From Salvia splendens (taxonomy: Eukaryota; Streptophyta; Magnoliopsida; Lamiales; Lamiaceae), in NCBI RefSeq assembly GCF_004379255.2, contig NC_056035.1, positions 32,131,208 through 32,195,207 on the forward strand: a stretch of DNA of 64,000 nucleotides, given 5' to 3'. The notes under the pieces are model-generated. The model did not search any database and was not told the origin of the DNA. It saw nothing but the letters and a program-made list of their open reading frames with translations. The position numbers and the translations under genes were made by a program. Numbering within the stretch: position 1 is the first letter of the stretch; every line of letters begins with the position of its first letter. Shown in pieces: positions 9,723 through 22,300 of this stretch.

Positions 9723-12700
9723 CTAGGTAGTGGGATTCCCAATGCTTAGCTTGCACAATACTTCGTGAAAGGACTTCGAGTTCACAACTTTTGTCAAGAT
9801 GTCGGCTAGCTGATCTTCAGATTTAACATAAGGCATTTCTACCACCTTAGCTTCAATGTTCTCCTTGATGAAGTGTCTGTCTACTTCCACATGCTTCGTT
9901 CTATCATGTTGTACTGGATTTTCCGAGATACTTATGGCCGCCTTATTGTCACAAAACAACCTGCATGGAAGAGCTGGTCGAAGATCCAATTCTGTCATCA
10001 ACTTTCGCAACCACAATATCTCTGTTAGCCCACTCTTGATTCCTCTGAATTCTGCCTCTGCACTTGATAGAGCTACTACATTTTGCTTCTTGCTCCTCCA
10101 CGTTACGAGGTTCCCCCCTACAAAGGTAAAGTACCCGGCAGTGGACTTCCTGTCATTCGGATTCCCTACCCAATCTGCATCAGTGAAACCATGTATCTCC
10201 ATATGTCCATGTTTTTCAAACATTAGACCGTGTTCTGCCGTTCCCTTCAGATATCGAGCAATCCTAATACTGCTTCCCAATGTTCCTCTTGAGGTGCATG
10301 CATAAATTGGCTCACTACTCCCACTGCATATGCAATATCTGGCCTCGTGTGAGATAGATAGATGAGCTTACCCACAAGTCGCTGGTATCTCCCCCTGTCG
10401 GTTAGTTTTGCTCCTTCCCTGATCTGTAGTCCATGATTTTGTACCATAGGAGTATCTGCAGGTTTGCAGTCAACCATCCCAACTTCTGCAAGTAGATCAA
10501 GTATATACTTCTTCTGATTTATGAAATTCCCCTTTCTCAATCTTAGCACCTCAATTCCCAAGAAGTATTTGAGTAGGCCAAGATCCTTCATCTCGAATTC
10601 ATGGAACACATTCTTCCTCAACTCGGCTATCTCTTCCTCATCATCTCCGGTGATGATCATGTCATCCACATATATAATCAAACACGTGATCTTGCCATTC
10701 TTCTTTTTGATGAACAACGTATGATCTGAATTGCTCTGTTCGTAGTTGTATTTCTTCATCACCTCTGTAAACCTTCCGAACCACGCTCTAGGGGATTGTT
10801 ATAACCCATACAGTGTCTTCTTTAACTGGCACACTTCCCCATCTAGAAAATCTCTGGAGAAGCCTGGTGGAGGTTCCATGTATACGGGCTTTGGCAATTC
10901 ACCATGAAGAAAAGCGTTGGTCACATCGAACTGTTGAAGTGGCCACTCCTTGTTAGCGGCGACCGAGAACAGTACTCTGACGGTGTTGATTTTTGCCACT
11001 GGTAAAAAGGTCTCATCATAATCTACACCGTGAGTCTGAGTGTATCCCTTTGCCACAAGACGTGCTTTATACCTGTCGATTGTTCCATCTGGTCTTCTCT
11101 TTATCGTAAATACCCATCTGCACCCTACTGTTCTTGCTCCTTCGGGTAACTTGCTTCGTACCCATGTACTGTTCTTCATCAACGCCTTCATTTCCACCAC
11201 CATTGCATCTCTCCACCGTTTATGTTTCATCGCCTCTTCAGCTGTATGTGGAATTTCCTCCTCCTCATATAACGCAGCCTCAAACGCTCGAGCCATTTTG
11301 GTTAGATTTCCTTGTACGAAGTTTGCTACAGCATAGCGGCTCTTCTTCCCAATCTTCTCTGGGGAGTATCGTTTCGGTGGAATTCCCTTTGTACTCCGAT
11401 AAGGGAGCACGTATCTTCCTGTATCTCCATCAATTGTATTGTCGTAGGGTTTTGTTTCAGTAGAGTCAGTGGTAACCGGTATCTCAACTATGCTCGGATC
11501 AGGAATTACCTCGGATATCGTCGGAGAAGGAGTTCCAGGGCTTGGCTGAGATGACTCCTGTGGTGAGACCTGCTCGGCAGAAGTGACAACTGGATCGGAT
11601 GGCTCCTCAATCGAGGAGTTTGGAATTGGCACAACCCAACTTAGATAGTCTGTGGACCTATCTGGATCACTCTCCCCCTGACTACTAAGGTGGGTGTGAT
11701 AGAAGAGTTCGGTTTCCAAAAAATTCCAGTTCATGGTGGTGGTGATCTTTTTGGTATTGGGATCAAAGCATCTGTACCCCTTTTGGTTTACCCCGTACCC
11801 CACAAAGACACATTTGACGGCACATGGTGATAGTTTCGTTCGTTCATATTTAGGTATGTGGGTGTAAACGGTACAACCAAAGACTTTTGGAGGAAGGCTA
11901 AGGTATTCGGGAATTTGGGCATGTTTAGATAGGATATCAAGGGGGGTTTTCATGTTTAGGATTTTGGTCGGTAGGCGATTTATGAGATAGATGGATGTAG
12001 CAACGGCTTCTGGCCAGAAATGTTTGGGAACTTTAGATTCAATCATGAGGGCTCGGGTCATTTCTAGGATTACCCTATTTTTCCTTTCGGCTACCCCATT
12101 CTGTTCAGGTGTATAGGCACACGAAGTTTGATGAGTTACTCCGTTTTCTTTACAAAAAAGGCCATAGCACTGTTAACATATTCCCTCCCATTATCTGACC
12201 TAAGGCTTTTTATGGTGGTCTGAAATTGTGTTTGGACTAGTCGAAAAAAGGATGAGAATTTATCAAAGACTTCTGATTTGTGTTTTAAAAAATAGATCCA
12301 CGTCATCCTAGTACAATCATCCACAAATATCACAAAATAACGAAAATCATTTCCACCAACAAAAGGCGCAGGGCCCCAAACATCTGAGTGTACTAAAGAA
12401 AACATGGATAGCATTCGAGTATTCGTAGGTTTAAAATTCTGTCTGTGGCTTTTGGCCAAAACACAAGTCTCACAAGTAAAATCAGAAGGAATAGAAAAAT
12501 TCGGGTAGAGTAATTTAAAGTAACCAGGAGAGGGGTGTCCTAGTCTTCGGTGCCAAAGCCAAATTTCCTGTTTCGTGGATCCGTGAGCCAGCATTGCACT
12601 TCCAGTATGAGCAATCTCGTCCACGTAGTAGAGCCCCTGCTTCTCAGTGCCACGCCCAAGAATCCTCCTCGTCTGAATATCACGTAAAATGCAAAAATCA

Positions 12701-14374
12701 GGATACATTAGAAGTGTGCAGTTCAATTCCTTCGTCACATGACTTATAGACATCAATCTTTGGGATAGAGTTGGAACATAAAGGCAATTCTTAAGTCGTA
12801 GTGTGGGTGATATTTCAACAGTGCCAGATCCCACAACAGTAATTAATTCCCCATTTGCAGTTCGAATATAAGATCTATCAGAATCTTCAGTATAATCAAC
12901 AAAGTCATTTCTATTCGGAGTCATAGTGTCAGTCGCCCCACAATCAAATATCCAACCCTTCGAATTTTTTTCAGAGATATCATAAGTATGAAATGCAGCG
13001 GAAATTTCTCGTAAGGGTGAAAAAGCATTATTTGACACAAAACTGGGGGTATTTTCGGGTTTATTAACAGATGGGGGGCCTTTTCGAATTTGCATAAAGT
13101 CTGGGGGTTCATGCGAAATGGGATGGGGTCTTTTATCATATTTCCTATATTTCTGGGGAGGTAAATAAGAATAGGCAAGAGTTGATTTAGGGTTTGGATT
13201 ATATCCAAACCCTATACCTCCTTTCAGTGCGCCGCTCCCTCCGATTCTGCCATTTCCTCCGATTTTCGTCCATTCAGCCAGGTTTCCAGCCCCCCGGATG
13301 TTGCCGCCGGCTGATGGAGACTCCTGACGCCCTCCCCCGGTTCCGGTTCCAGTTAATTCGCCATGGCTCCCGGTTTCTGTTCGCCGTGAGATTCCTTCGC
13401 CTATGGCGAGTTTTGCCTGTGTCGGAGATGTCTTTGCCTTCTGTCGTTCTTCCTACCACTCCGGGTAACCGATGCGTTTGAAGCAGGTCTCCCATGTATG
13501 CTTTTGCTTCCCACAATGCGAGCACCATAATTTGGAGGTGTCGGGCTTGTTTCCCCGTCTGCTGGTGACCGTGGGTCGCGGTGGTGGCGCATTGGTTCGG
13601 TGCGGTGGTCGCTGGTTCTGTGCGACGAGCCCCTGTCCAATTCCTCCGCCAAATGATGATTCGGTCACTCCGTCTGCTTCGTCAGTGGGTGAGGACGACG
13701 TCGGTGGCATGATTCTCTGTCGAGCCGCCTCCGTCTTCACCCACCCGTATGCCGCCTCCACTGATGGCGCCGGTTCTTCCTTCAAGATGTCCCTACGGAT
13801 TGAATCATACTCCTGATTTAATCCGGTTAGGAACTTGATAAGTCTCTTCGAATTGGAGTAATTTCTGAATTGTTCGACCCCCTTGTCACAACAGCTAATT
13901 GGTTGTTTCTGACTTCGATCTATGTTAATCCATAATCCATGGATTTTCCTGTAATACGTTTCAAGATCCATGCTTCCCTGCTTGATATTGATCGCCTTTT
14001 CTTCCAGGTCATAGATGTCGGTCGGCTTTGCTCTCGAATGTGACGGCGAGGTTGTCCCATAAGGCTTTTGCCGTCTGATGGTAAGCGAAATCGGCAATTA
14101 TGTCGTTTTCAATATTATCGACAATCCACGAGAACACCACGAGGTCGTTCTCCTCCCATTCATCATAGCCTTTACTCCCCGGTTCTGGGGGATCGTTCTT
14201 GATGTATTGGTATGCACCCCTGCCTCCAATCTTCACTTTAATTAGGCGTGCCCACAACGGGTAATTCTTACCATTCAACTTGAATGGCACGGTGATGCTT
14301 TTACTATTTCTGAGATTCACGGCCTGATCTGTCTCCTTCGTTTCTCCAGGCTTTGTTTCTTCTTTGTCTGACAT
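9723..14374 (-). pseudogene. copia-2 gag-pol polyprotein, broken
   Basis: It starts at MSDKEETKPGETKE (14372-14374). The gag has a GKNYPLWARLIKVKI segment and a CCHC knuckle CSHCGKQKHTWETC near 13500. The protease site reads FDCGATDTM, with Cys where most copia proteases have Ser or Thr after the catalytic Asp. The integrase shows HRRLGHP, CETCVLAK, HSDVWGP and SDNGREYV. The reverse transcriptase has YVDDMII. The RNase H runs TDADWVG...CDNKAA to about 9723. There are five lesions: frameshifts near 14030, 12150 (at an A-run) and 10260, a TAG at 13453-13455 after the zinc knuckle, and a TAA at 10799-10801 in the YGL*QSP motif. The copy cannot make its own polyprotein. Confidence 0.9.
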
Positions 14375-14525
14375 GTTTGGTGTAGGTTGGATTTTCTGGA
14401 TGGGCTGATTCTGGTCTGAAAAAAGGTCGGGAGAGGTATGTTCGGGTGCTTGATTTCGGCCAAACAGGGTCGGGAAAGGTATTATTGGCTGTGATGAAAC
14501 TTTTCTGAGCCAAGTTCGAAAACTT

Positions 14526-14537
14526 GCTCTGATGCCA
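14526..14537 (-). other. copia-2 primer-binding site
   Basis: TGGCATCAGAGC on the minus strand lies immediately inside the 5' LTR. It is one base from TGGTATCAGAGC, which pairs with the 3' end of plant initiator Met-tRNA. Confidence 0.85.
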
Positions 14538-14729
14538 TGATAAAACTCGTAGGGGAAATATTCGTCTTATTTTAATGGAAGAACCGATTACATTGTTATA
14601 TAGACTAAGAATTCTACACATATAAGGTAACCCTAATTTACACTTAATTACAATATATTTCCATATAATCTCCTTGATTTGGTGTAATCTTTTCCTTGAT
14701 CAATTCCTGATTTCGTGTATCTTCTGACA
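14538..14729 (-). repeat. 5' LTR of copia-2
   Basis: This 192-bp LTR has TG...CA ends, with two differences from its partner at 9519-9710. Confidence 0.93.
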
Positions 14730-14734
14730 ATAAT

Positions 14735-15415
14735 CAATCAGGAAAAATGAAGAAAGACATCTCGAACGTGTTCTGTTCCAAAACAACAACCAAGTTAATT
14801 ACTAGTCCTATAAATTATTAATTTCAGTTTAAAATATTAATCAATCTCAAATAATTATAAATTTAAGAAACTTTACCATAAATAGAATGACATGCAAAAC
14901 AGTTGCTACAAGCTGGGGGCGTCTGAACCAGAAAAGGTCGCCCCGTTGCACCACTGTGTCATTATTTGCTAATTGGCCCAGTATAATCTCCAATTTTGTG
15001 CCCATGTCCAACACTATCTACATTATTATAAACAAAATAATATAGTATTTGTCATAATTTCTATTCAAAAAATAGAAAAAAAATCTAGTTCTCTGTCTCA
15101 TTCAAGATGTAAGATGTTGTGTGTGATAAGTAGAAAATTTTAATGAGGAAAAAGGATAAAAAGATTTATTTTCAAATACAAAAAATAATAAGTGAGACAA
15201 ACTAAAACGAAAAAAATGGATATCGAATGGAATGGAAAGAATACTCGCGACTAATGGTAGAAATGAGATCCACGCCCACAGTAAGACAACCGAACCTATA
15301 ACAATTAATTTGATTAATTGGAACTCATTTAAATAATATTACTAAAATTTAATCGTAAATGTATTGAACTTACCAGGGATACTTACCGCAAAGAATATGA
15401 CCACCATCAGCCACA
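14735..15415. other. AT-rich intergenic stretch, nothing recognised
   Basis: No coding frame, inverted-repeat boundary or RNA gene could be supported between copia-2 and the small element at 15419. The base composition is strongly AT-rich apart from a short GC-richer patch near 14920-14960. Confidence 0.5.
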
Positions 15416-15418
15416 TAA

Positions 15419-15943
15419 GAGCATCTACAATAGGGACGGATGTCCCATCGGACAAGCCGACGGACATCTCAAAAACATATTTTGTCACGTCATAAGGACA
15501 TCCCACAACACTGCTACGTCATAAGGACATCCCACAACACTGCCACGTCATAAGGACATCCCACTACTTAATAGCGGACATCCCTAAGGACATCCCGACG
15601 GACAAGAACAATAATCAAAATCACATATTCACAAATATGCAATTTACGGAATTAAAATTTGGACACGAATACGGGAAAAATGAAACCATTTATTTAAAAA
15701 AATTAAAATTTTGGACGTCCGCCGGGACGTCCGTCGTGTCACCGCAATAGCAGACGTCACGACAGAAGACCCGACACGAATAGCAGACGTCACGACAGAC
15801 GACCCGACGGACGTCACGACGGACGACCTGACGGACGTTCGCGCTCACCCGGGGATGACCTCTCATCAGCCCCTCTCGTCCGGGTCCGTCTCAATCGTCG
15901 CAACAGCTGACGTCCGTCGGGACATCCGCTACTGCGTATGCTC
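15419..15943. mobile_element. PIF/Harbinger-type miniature inverted-repeat element
   Basis: This 525-bp element is flanked by the TAA target duplication (15416-15418, 15944-15946). The left end reads GAGCATCTACAATAGGGACG. The right end, read inward, is GAGCATACGCAGTAGCGGA, an imperfect inverted repeat starting with the same GAGCAT. It encodes no transposase. Inside are three units of a 29-bp tandem repeat (ACGTCATAAGGACATCCCAC at 15487, 15516 and 15545) and, near the right end, a run of GACGTCACGACxGACGACC-type units (15760-15835). TIR type and TSD support Harbinger. Confidence 0.82.
15487..15573. repeat. 29-bp tandem repeat, three units
   Basis: Units begin ACGTCATAAGGACATCCCAC at 15487, 15516 and 15545. 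The first two also share the tail CACTGC. They are internal to the Harbinger-type miniature element. Confidence 0.85.
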
Positions 15944-16123
15944 TAATTGGGCTATTCACATACAAATAAAATATTATTATAGTAATAACATAAAATATCC
16001 ATAATTATAGTTGAATTAAGAAAGGAAAAGATCAAGAATTTATTGCTTTTAATTTTATTCCATATGTATCATAGGAATTTAGTTCTATATATATTTGATG
16101 TAATAACATAGAATAATCAGTCA

Positions 16124-17269
16124 ATTAGGGTTGGTATTCGGTCAGTTCGGTTCGATTCGGTTCGGTTATTACCCGAAACGACAAGTCGGTTAACCGACCA
16201 TATTTCGGCTCCAAAACAAAAACGAAAACCGCCACCGACAAAGAATCGGTTAGTTCGGTTAAAACCGAATAGTTAATCGTTAAACAATGGAAACCGATAT
16301 TACTTGAAATTTTTTACTAAACTATGCTGTTCCATGAGATTTGAACTTGGATACAACCAATCATCGCATTGACGGATTGTTGATCTAATACCTTGTTCCA
16401 TTTTTCTTCCTTTTATAATGGCCTATTCTCTCCTTTCTTTGTTAATAATGATAAACATAAACTAGCTTAAGAAACTTTACTCATAGTTGTAAAAATCTTG
16501 GCAAAATTATTTTTTTTATATAGTTATTTAATAGCTACTCTATATAGGAACTTCTAAAAATATTTAATAGTTGTAATCTATTAATCTCGGCTAAATTTGT
16601 AGTTGACAAAGACCTCTATTAAGATTTATTTAATCTCGACTTTATATATACTATACTACAGTAATATTTATAGAACCTAGGATTTTATGGAAATATTATT
16701 CTAAGAAAATAGAAAAGGAAATTTAAAAATGAAAAAGAAATTAACAAGCAAGGCTGAAACTATTTGCCAACATCTCATAAAATAAAATAAAAATCAATTT
16801 ATAAACTATATAAAACAATCGTGTTAATCTATTATTATTTAAATTTAAGTATAAATTATGTCTCACCTTCAAGTTCACCTTCATTAAAAACATACATTTA
16901 AGAAAATTGCATAAACCCACAAAATCACTTATGTATCTTAAAATTATCCCACATCAACTTTTACAACATAACAAGAATACAAAACATTGTTACAAAAGAT
17001 AAGCCTTTTTCCTTAGTGAAAATAATCATCCTGACCTTTTGGCTTAAATATATATATATGTGGCCCGTGGCCCATATTTATACTAATATGGACTTATATC
17101 AATGGGTTCCACAATCGGTTAATAAGTTTAAGCCGATAACCGACGTCAATGCGGGCCTCTTAACCGGACCCGAACCGTAATTGTCATTTTCGCTTCTCGG
17201 TTAACCCAAAATTGACATTTTCGGTTCGATCGATTAATCAAGAACCGAGAAACTGAATACCCAGCCCTA
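16124..17269. mobile_element. Non-autonomous inverted-repeat element with TTCGGTT-rich ends
   Basis: The left end reads ATTAGGGTTGGTATTCGGTC. The right end, read inward, is TAGGGCTGGGTATTCAGTTT. Both run into subterminal sequence rich in TTCGGTT and GGTTAACC. Direct repeats of 12 bp abut the ends (AATAATCAGTCA at 16112-16123, AATAATGAGTCA at 17270-17281; one mismatch). The 1146-bp interior is AT-rich with no coding frame. Ends of this type are common on plant hAT-like miniature elements, but the flanking repeat is longer than the usual 8 bp, so the superfamily is left open. Confidence 0.65.
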
Positions 17270-17281
17270 AATAATGAGTCA

Positions 17282-17656
17282 GTGATAATGTAGTCTTCAT
17301 ATTCTGTAGTGTTCTTTTATTTTTTGTATTTTACTTTTCAACATGTCTAACATAAATTGGTAGATATGATTAAGGTATGTTTAAAGGAGATGGACGGTCC
17401 ACCCCCAACATCAAAAGGCCCAACTACTCGAGGAGTCTTTGTTATTATCATTAAAAGACTCGGTCAATTATAGAATTGCATGTTTACAATTTAATTAGAT
17501 GTGAGTAAATATAAAACTAACCGAAATAAATCCATGTCGTAGAGCGAAGTACTCAACTTTTGCCACAGACCGGTAGAACTGCCGGAAAAAACATTTCTGC
17601 CACAGACCAAGGCAAAATGTGAGATTATAATCAATAATTACCAAGACAATCCACAT
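17282..17656. other. Intergenic stretch, nothing recognised
   Basis: No supported feature was found. A short frame at 17495-17713 on the minus strand runs into the copia-3 LTR and has no family motif. The motif TGCCACAGACC occurs twice (about 17558 and 17600) about 40 bp apart. Confidence 0.5.
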
Positions 17657-17661
17657 GTAAG

Positions 17662-18787
17662 TGTTGGGGAAAACTGGAATTACAAGATATAAATAATACC
17701 GGGCGTAATACAACCCAAGAAGGAAGAACTAAAAAGTGAAAATTACAATGAAATCGAAACTGTAAACGGGAAATTAAACTTAGCCGAGTCGAGGAGGCCT
17801 CTTTCCGCAAGACGAGATAAGCCCCGGTAGTGCTCTCGGTTTGGCGTGTCGTCCCCAAAGATAAAACGGCTACGTCTCTGGTGAAGCAGCACCGCAATCA
17901 ACAGAGCTCCGGCGAACTGGAAGAGGAGAGGGCAGAGCTTCGGGAAGAAAAGACTATGCAGAGAGTATGATGCTTGTATGTATGTTCTGATTGTTCTGTT
18001 ATACTAATGCAAGGAATGACTAACCTATTTATAGGCTTGGTCCACTGCGGGGGTCAACTCAGCCTTGAAGGCTGTCATCATGGCTCATTATGGCGGGCCT
18101 GTAACCGCCGGCCGTTATAAGTTTGAAAGCTAGAGTGGTCGACATTGAATCTAGACGCTGTACACGCCTTAGTTCAACCGTCACATGTGGACTCGTGAAG
18201 CGACTTGATCAAGACACTGATCAAGCCATCACTCAAGGTGCAACAGGCTGAGTTGATCAGGCTGCTGATCAAGACGCAACATGTCCAGTTGATCAGGCTG
18301 CTGCCCAAAACTGAGGTGGTCCAAAACATTAAGTCTGGATCCAGGGACAAGCCCAAGAACCAAGCTCAAAGACCACCCAAAGACCAATTGCCAAGATCCA
18401 AGGGCAAGGGCATGGGCACGGCTCGGCTCGGTGCGCGTGTGGGCTCTTTCACCCATCTTAGTCCACGATAATTACTAAGTGTAATTAGTCACTTAATAAA
18501 TACACATTTAAAGATGTGTCTCATCTCCTATGTGGGATAATTAACACTAGTTAATTACTCCCTACACTTTCAACTCATAGCTTTATCAAAAGCTACAATG
18601 TGACCAACTTTAATCCACTATTTCTCACTCACCGGGAATCGGATTTGAGAAAGTGAATATACTAAGGTCATCTACGCGGAACGTAGATCGACGCTATATT
18701 ATTTAATTTTCCAAAATTAAATGTCTCGTCACATTTATTATTGGTCAAACTTCATTGACCGGACATCTTAAATTCAAGATTCCAACA
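17662..18787 (-). repeat. 3' LTR of copia-3
   Basis: This 1126-bp LTR matches 28799-29929 well over its first 350 bp and last 330 bp. The middle (about 18050-18400) is different and contains repeated GTTGATCAGGCTGCTG and GATCAAG motifs absent from the other LTR. Confidence 0.88.
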
Positions 18788-19348
18788 ATCCCCCACATGA
18801 GTGGAAATAGCCAAATGCATATGCATGCAGACACAAGTTCAACCCTCACGAGGTATATAAGCATAAGGATAGGTAGTTTTTAGCTTTGAACCATCCATAG
18901 TCGACACCATCGGATACACAGACAGCTTAGTAGCGCGATGCCTTGAAATAATCCCCCACGGCGTGCACCGAGACAGTGGTGTTAACGCTTAAACACCTCA
19001 ACCTCATCCGTTCTTACGTTTTGTGTCCTTTGCGGCCTTGGACACCACTTTGGATTCATAAGTGTGTTATTTGAAGCGGTCTCACTTCACACTTATATAG
19101 GTGATTCCTAATCGAGTATCTTGCCCTACTCGGTCTCCTTGAGAACTCAATCTCCTCGAGATCCTTAGGAGTCATTAAAAGTCATAGACTTAGCCTCACC
19201 ACTAGGCAAGTTTTCCAACACTCTATTGCTCTCTAGGGAATCGATATAGTTGAGTGTTTCTCATGAACTCTCATAGATTAGTTGTCCCTTTGAACCAAGT
19301 TCTTGGGATCTCCAGTCATCATGGTTGGGTTACCACTATGACAATTCT
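18788..19348 (-). other. copia-3 3' untranslated region
   Basis: This is non-coding sequence between the RNase H stop and the purine tract. It is similar, in the opposite orientation, to the 3' non-coding region of copia-4 (26770-27351), for example in the stretches around CCTATGTAAGTG and TAAGAGGCTAAG. This shows the two elements are related beyond their coding regions. Confidence 0.7.
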
Positions 19349-22300
19349 TTAGTTTGTGGATTTCAAACTCATTCCCTCTAGCAACTTATTCATTTGATCA
19401 CGGTTTAACCCTTTGGTTAGCGGATCTGCTAGATTATCTATTGACTTCACATAGTCAATTGTAATCACACCTGTTGTGATCAAATGTCTCACGGTGTTAT
19501 GTCGTCGACGTATATGTCGAGACTTACTGTTATAGAAGTCATTGTTTGCCCTTCCAATAGCCGCTTGGATATGGCAGTGGATCAGCACTGGTGGCACTGG
19601 CTTAGACCAACATGGAATATCGTCAAGGAAGTTCTTAAGCCACTCGGCTTCCTCACCAGCCTTATCTAAGGCAATGAACTCTGATTCCATTGTTGATCGG
19701 GCTATACATGTCTGTTTTGTGGATTTCCACGATACAGCACCACCCCCAATAGTAAAGACGTATCCACTTGTTGAAAGCGAGTCCCTATTGTCGGATATCC
19801 AATTTGCATCACAGTACCCTTTCAAGTACCGGGGGGTATCCTGAGAAGTGTAGTCCATGATTTTGAGTATGTTTTAAATATCTCAAAACCCTCACAAGAG
19901 CTCTCCAATGCTCTTTGCTTGGATTGCTTGTGTAACGACTCAACTTGTTCACAACACAAGAAATGCCAGGTCGAGTGCAATTAGTCAAGTACATAATGCA
20001 CCCGATGACCCGTGCATACTCTTCTTGTGCAACGGGCTTGCCTTTGTTCTTGCTCAAGTGAACGTCGAGTTCAATTGGAGTCTTAACCGGCGCGCTATCA
20101 TAGACTTTGAATTTATTCAATATCTTCTTAACATAATGTGATTGTGTTAAGATGATTCCATCAGACGTTCTTAGAATCTTCATTCCAAGAATTACATCGG
20201 CTAGACCCATGTCTTTCATGTCAAAGTTTCTCATTAACATGGCCTTTGTATCGTTAATTACTTGAGTGTTGCTACCCAAGATTAATATATCATCAACGTA
20301 TAGACACACTATAACATGGTCGTTATTAGTGCTCTTGATGTAGACACATTTGTCACACTCGTTGATTTTAAATCCATTTGATAACATCACATTATCAAAC
20401 TTCAAGTGCCATTGCAATGACGCTTGTTTCAATCCATATAGAGACTTTACGAGCTTGCATACCTTTTTCTCTTGTCCAGGTACTACAAACCCTTCGGGTT
20501 GCTCCATATAAATTGCATCTTTCTAGTTCACCATTTAGAAACGCGGTCTTTACATCCATTTGATGAATCTCAAGATTGTGCAATGCAGCAATAACGAGAA
20601 GCACTCGGATAGATGTAATCCTTGTTACAGGTGAATAGGTATCGAAGAAGTCATGTCCTTCCTTTTGTTTAAAACCATTTACTACTAGTCGAACTTTATA
20701 CTTATCCACTGTTCCATCGGCCTTAAATTTCCTTTTAAGTACCCATTTACAACCTAGAGGTTTCGCACCTTCAGATAGATCTACCAACACTCAAGTGTGG
20801 CTTAGCAAAATTAAATCAATTTCGCTTTGAACAACTTCTCTCCAATGTAGCCCGTCTGGGCCATCGAAGGCTACTTTTATAGATGTCGGTTCTTCATCTA
20901 ACATAAAAGAAATGTAGTCAGGACCAAATATTTTTGGTGTTCTGGCCCTACTACCACGTCTTAGTACTGTATCCTTTGGATCGGGCCTTGCACGCTTGCG
21001 CGATTCAGGTTCCTCATCCGCTGATTTAAAACTAGTGGTTTCATCCTCAATTCTTGTCTCAGAATTGGATGCTACGTTTTCCTTCCTTTTACAAGGAGAT
21101 GTATTTTCAAGAAATACAGCGTTTCTTGACTCAATTGTTGTTCCCACGGTCACAGTCGGTATTTCAGACTTGTGGACAACAAATCGATATGCACTACTAT
21201 TAAGTGCATATCCAATGAAGATGCAATCAACCGTTTTAGGTCCGATTGTAACTTCTTTGGGCGGAGGAACCATCACCTTTGCCAAACACTCCCACACTTT
21301 GAGCTATTTGTAGGATGACTTCCTTCCCTTCCACAACTCATAAGGAATAACATCCTTGCCTTTGAGAGGGATTTTATTCAAGATATAGTTGGCTGTCAAA
21401 ACAGCTTCCCCCCACATGTTATGTGGTAATCCTGAAGTCAGAAGCAGTGCATTCATCATCTCTTTTAGAGTTCGATTCTTGCGTTCTGCAACACCATTAG
21501 ATTGTGGTGAATATGGTGCAGTTGTTTGATGGATTATACCACTTGCGTTGCATAATTCTTCAAACGTGGCTACATATTCGCCTCCTCTATCGCTTCGAAT
21601 CGTTTTGATTTTACAACCAAGTTGATTCTCAACTTCGTTCTTATAATTTTTTGAACGCTTCTATTGCTTCATCTTTACTTCTTAAAAGATAAATGTAGCA
21701 ATACCTTGTGCAACCATCTATGAAAGTGATAAAGTACTTTTTACCACCTCTAGTTTGCACCATCTTTAAATCACATACGCCCGTGTGAATTAATTCAAGG
21801 GGTTTTGTACTTCGTTCAACCGAGTGAAACGACAACTTAGTCATTTTTGCTTCAAGACAAATTTCACATTTATCTTGGGTATCTACTTCATTAGCCTTTA
21901 GTAAATCTAAATTCACTAATCTTTTAATGGCTTTTGAATTTATATGTCCCAATCTACAATGCCACACGTTTGAATACTCAATCAAGTAAGAGGAAGTAGA
22001 CGCATTGTCATTGATAGCTAAAGGCTTGGGACCATGGCGCGTAGCCACACTAAACTTGAAAAGCCCATCGGTTACATAACCTTTTCTGAGGGATTTTCCA
22101 AACTTATACAAAACAAACTTATCGGATTCAAATACAAGTTTAAAACCCTTATTAACTAGTATAGATCCACAGACTAGGTTCTTTCGGATGTCGGGCACAT
22201 GCAGCACATCCTTCAGCGTGACAGAGACGCCAAACGTCATTTTGAGGATCACATCTCCAGTTCCTTTGACTTCGGATGATGCTTGATTCCCCATGTTGAT

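Larger units (their letters stand above)
9519..14729 (-). mobile_element. Ty1/copia LTR retrotransposon copia-2 (young LTRs, dead coding region)
   Basis: A 5211-bp element in minus orientation with 192-bp LTRs (9519-9710, 14538-14729), both with TG...CA ends. It is flanked by the target duplication ATAAT (9514-9518, 14730-14734). The primer-binding site TGGCATCAGAGC (minus strand, 14526-14537) sits directly beside the upstream LTR and differs by one base from the usual initiator-Met-tRNA site of copia elements. The purine tract GAGGGGGAG (minus strand, 9711-9719) abuts the other LTR. Only two LTR mismatches were found by eye (one in the ACAATTAATT stretch, one in TCTTTTGACA), which indicates recent insertion. 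Confidence 0.95.

Noticed and set aside
10719..10801. Stop in YGL*QSP read as a programmed readthrough signal
   Set aside because: Four other lesions exist in the same polyprotein, and the stop sits in a conserved RT motif where a Lys codon (AAA to TAA) is expected. Mutation is the simpler explanation.
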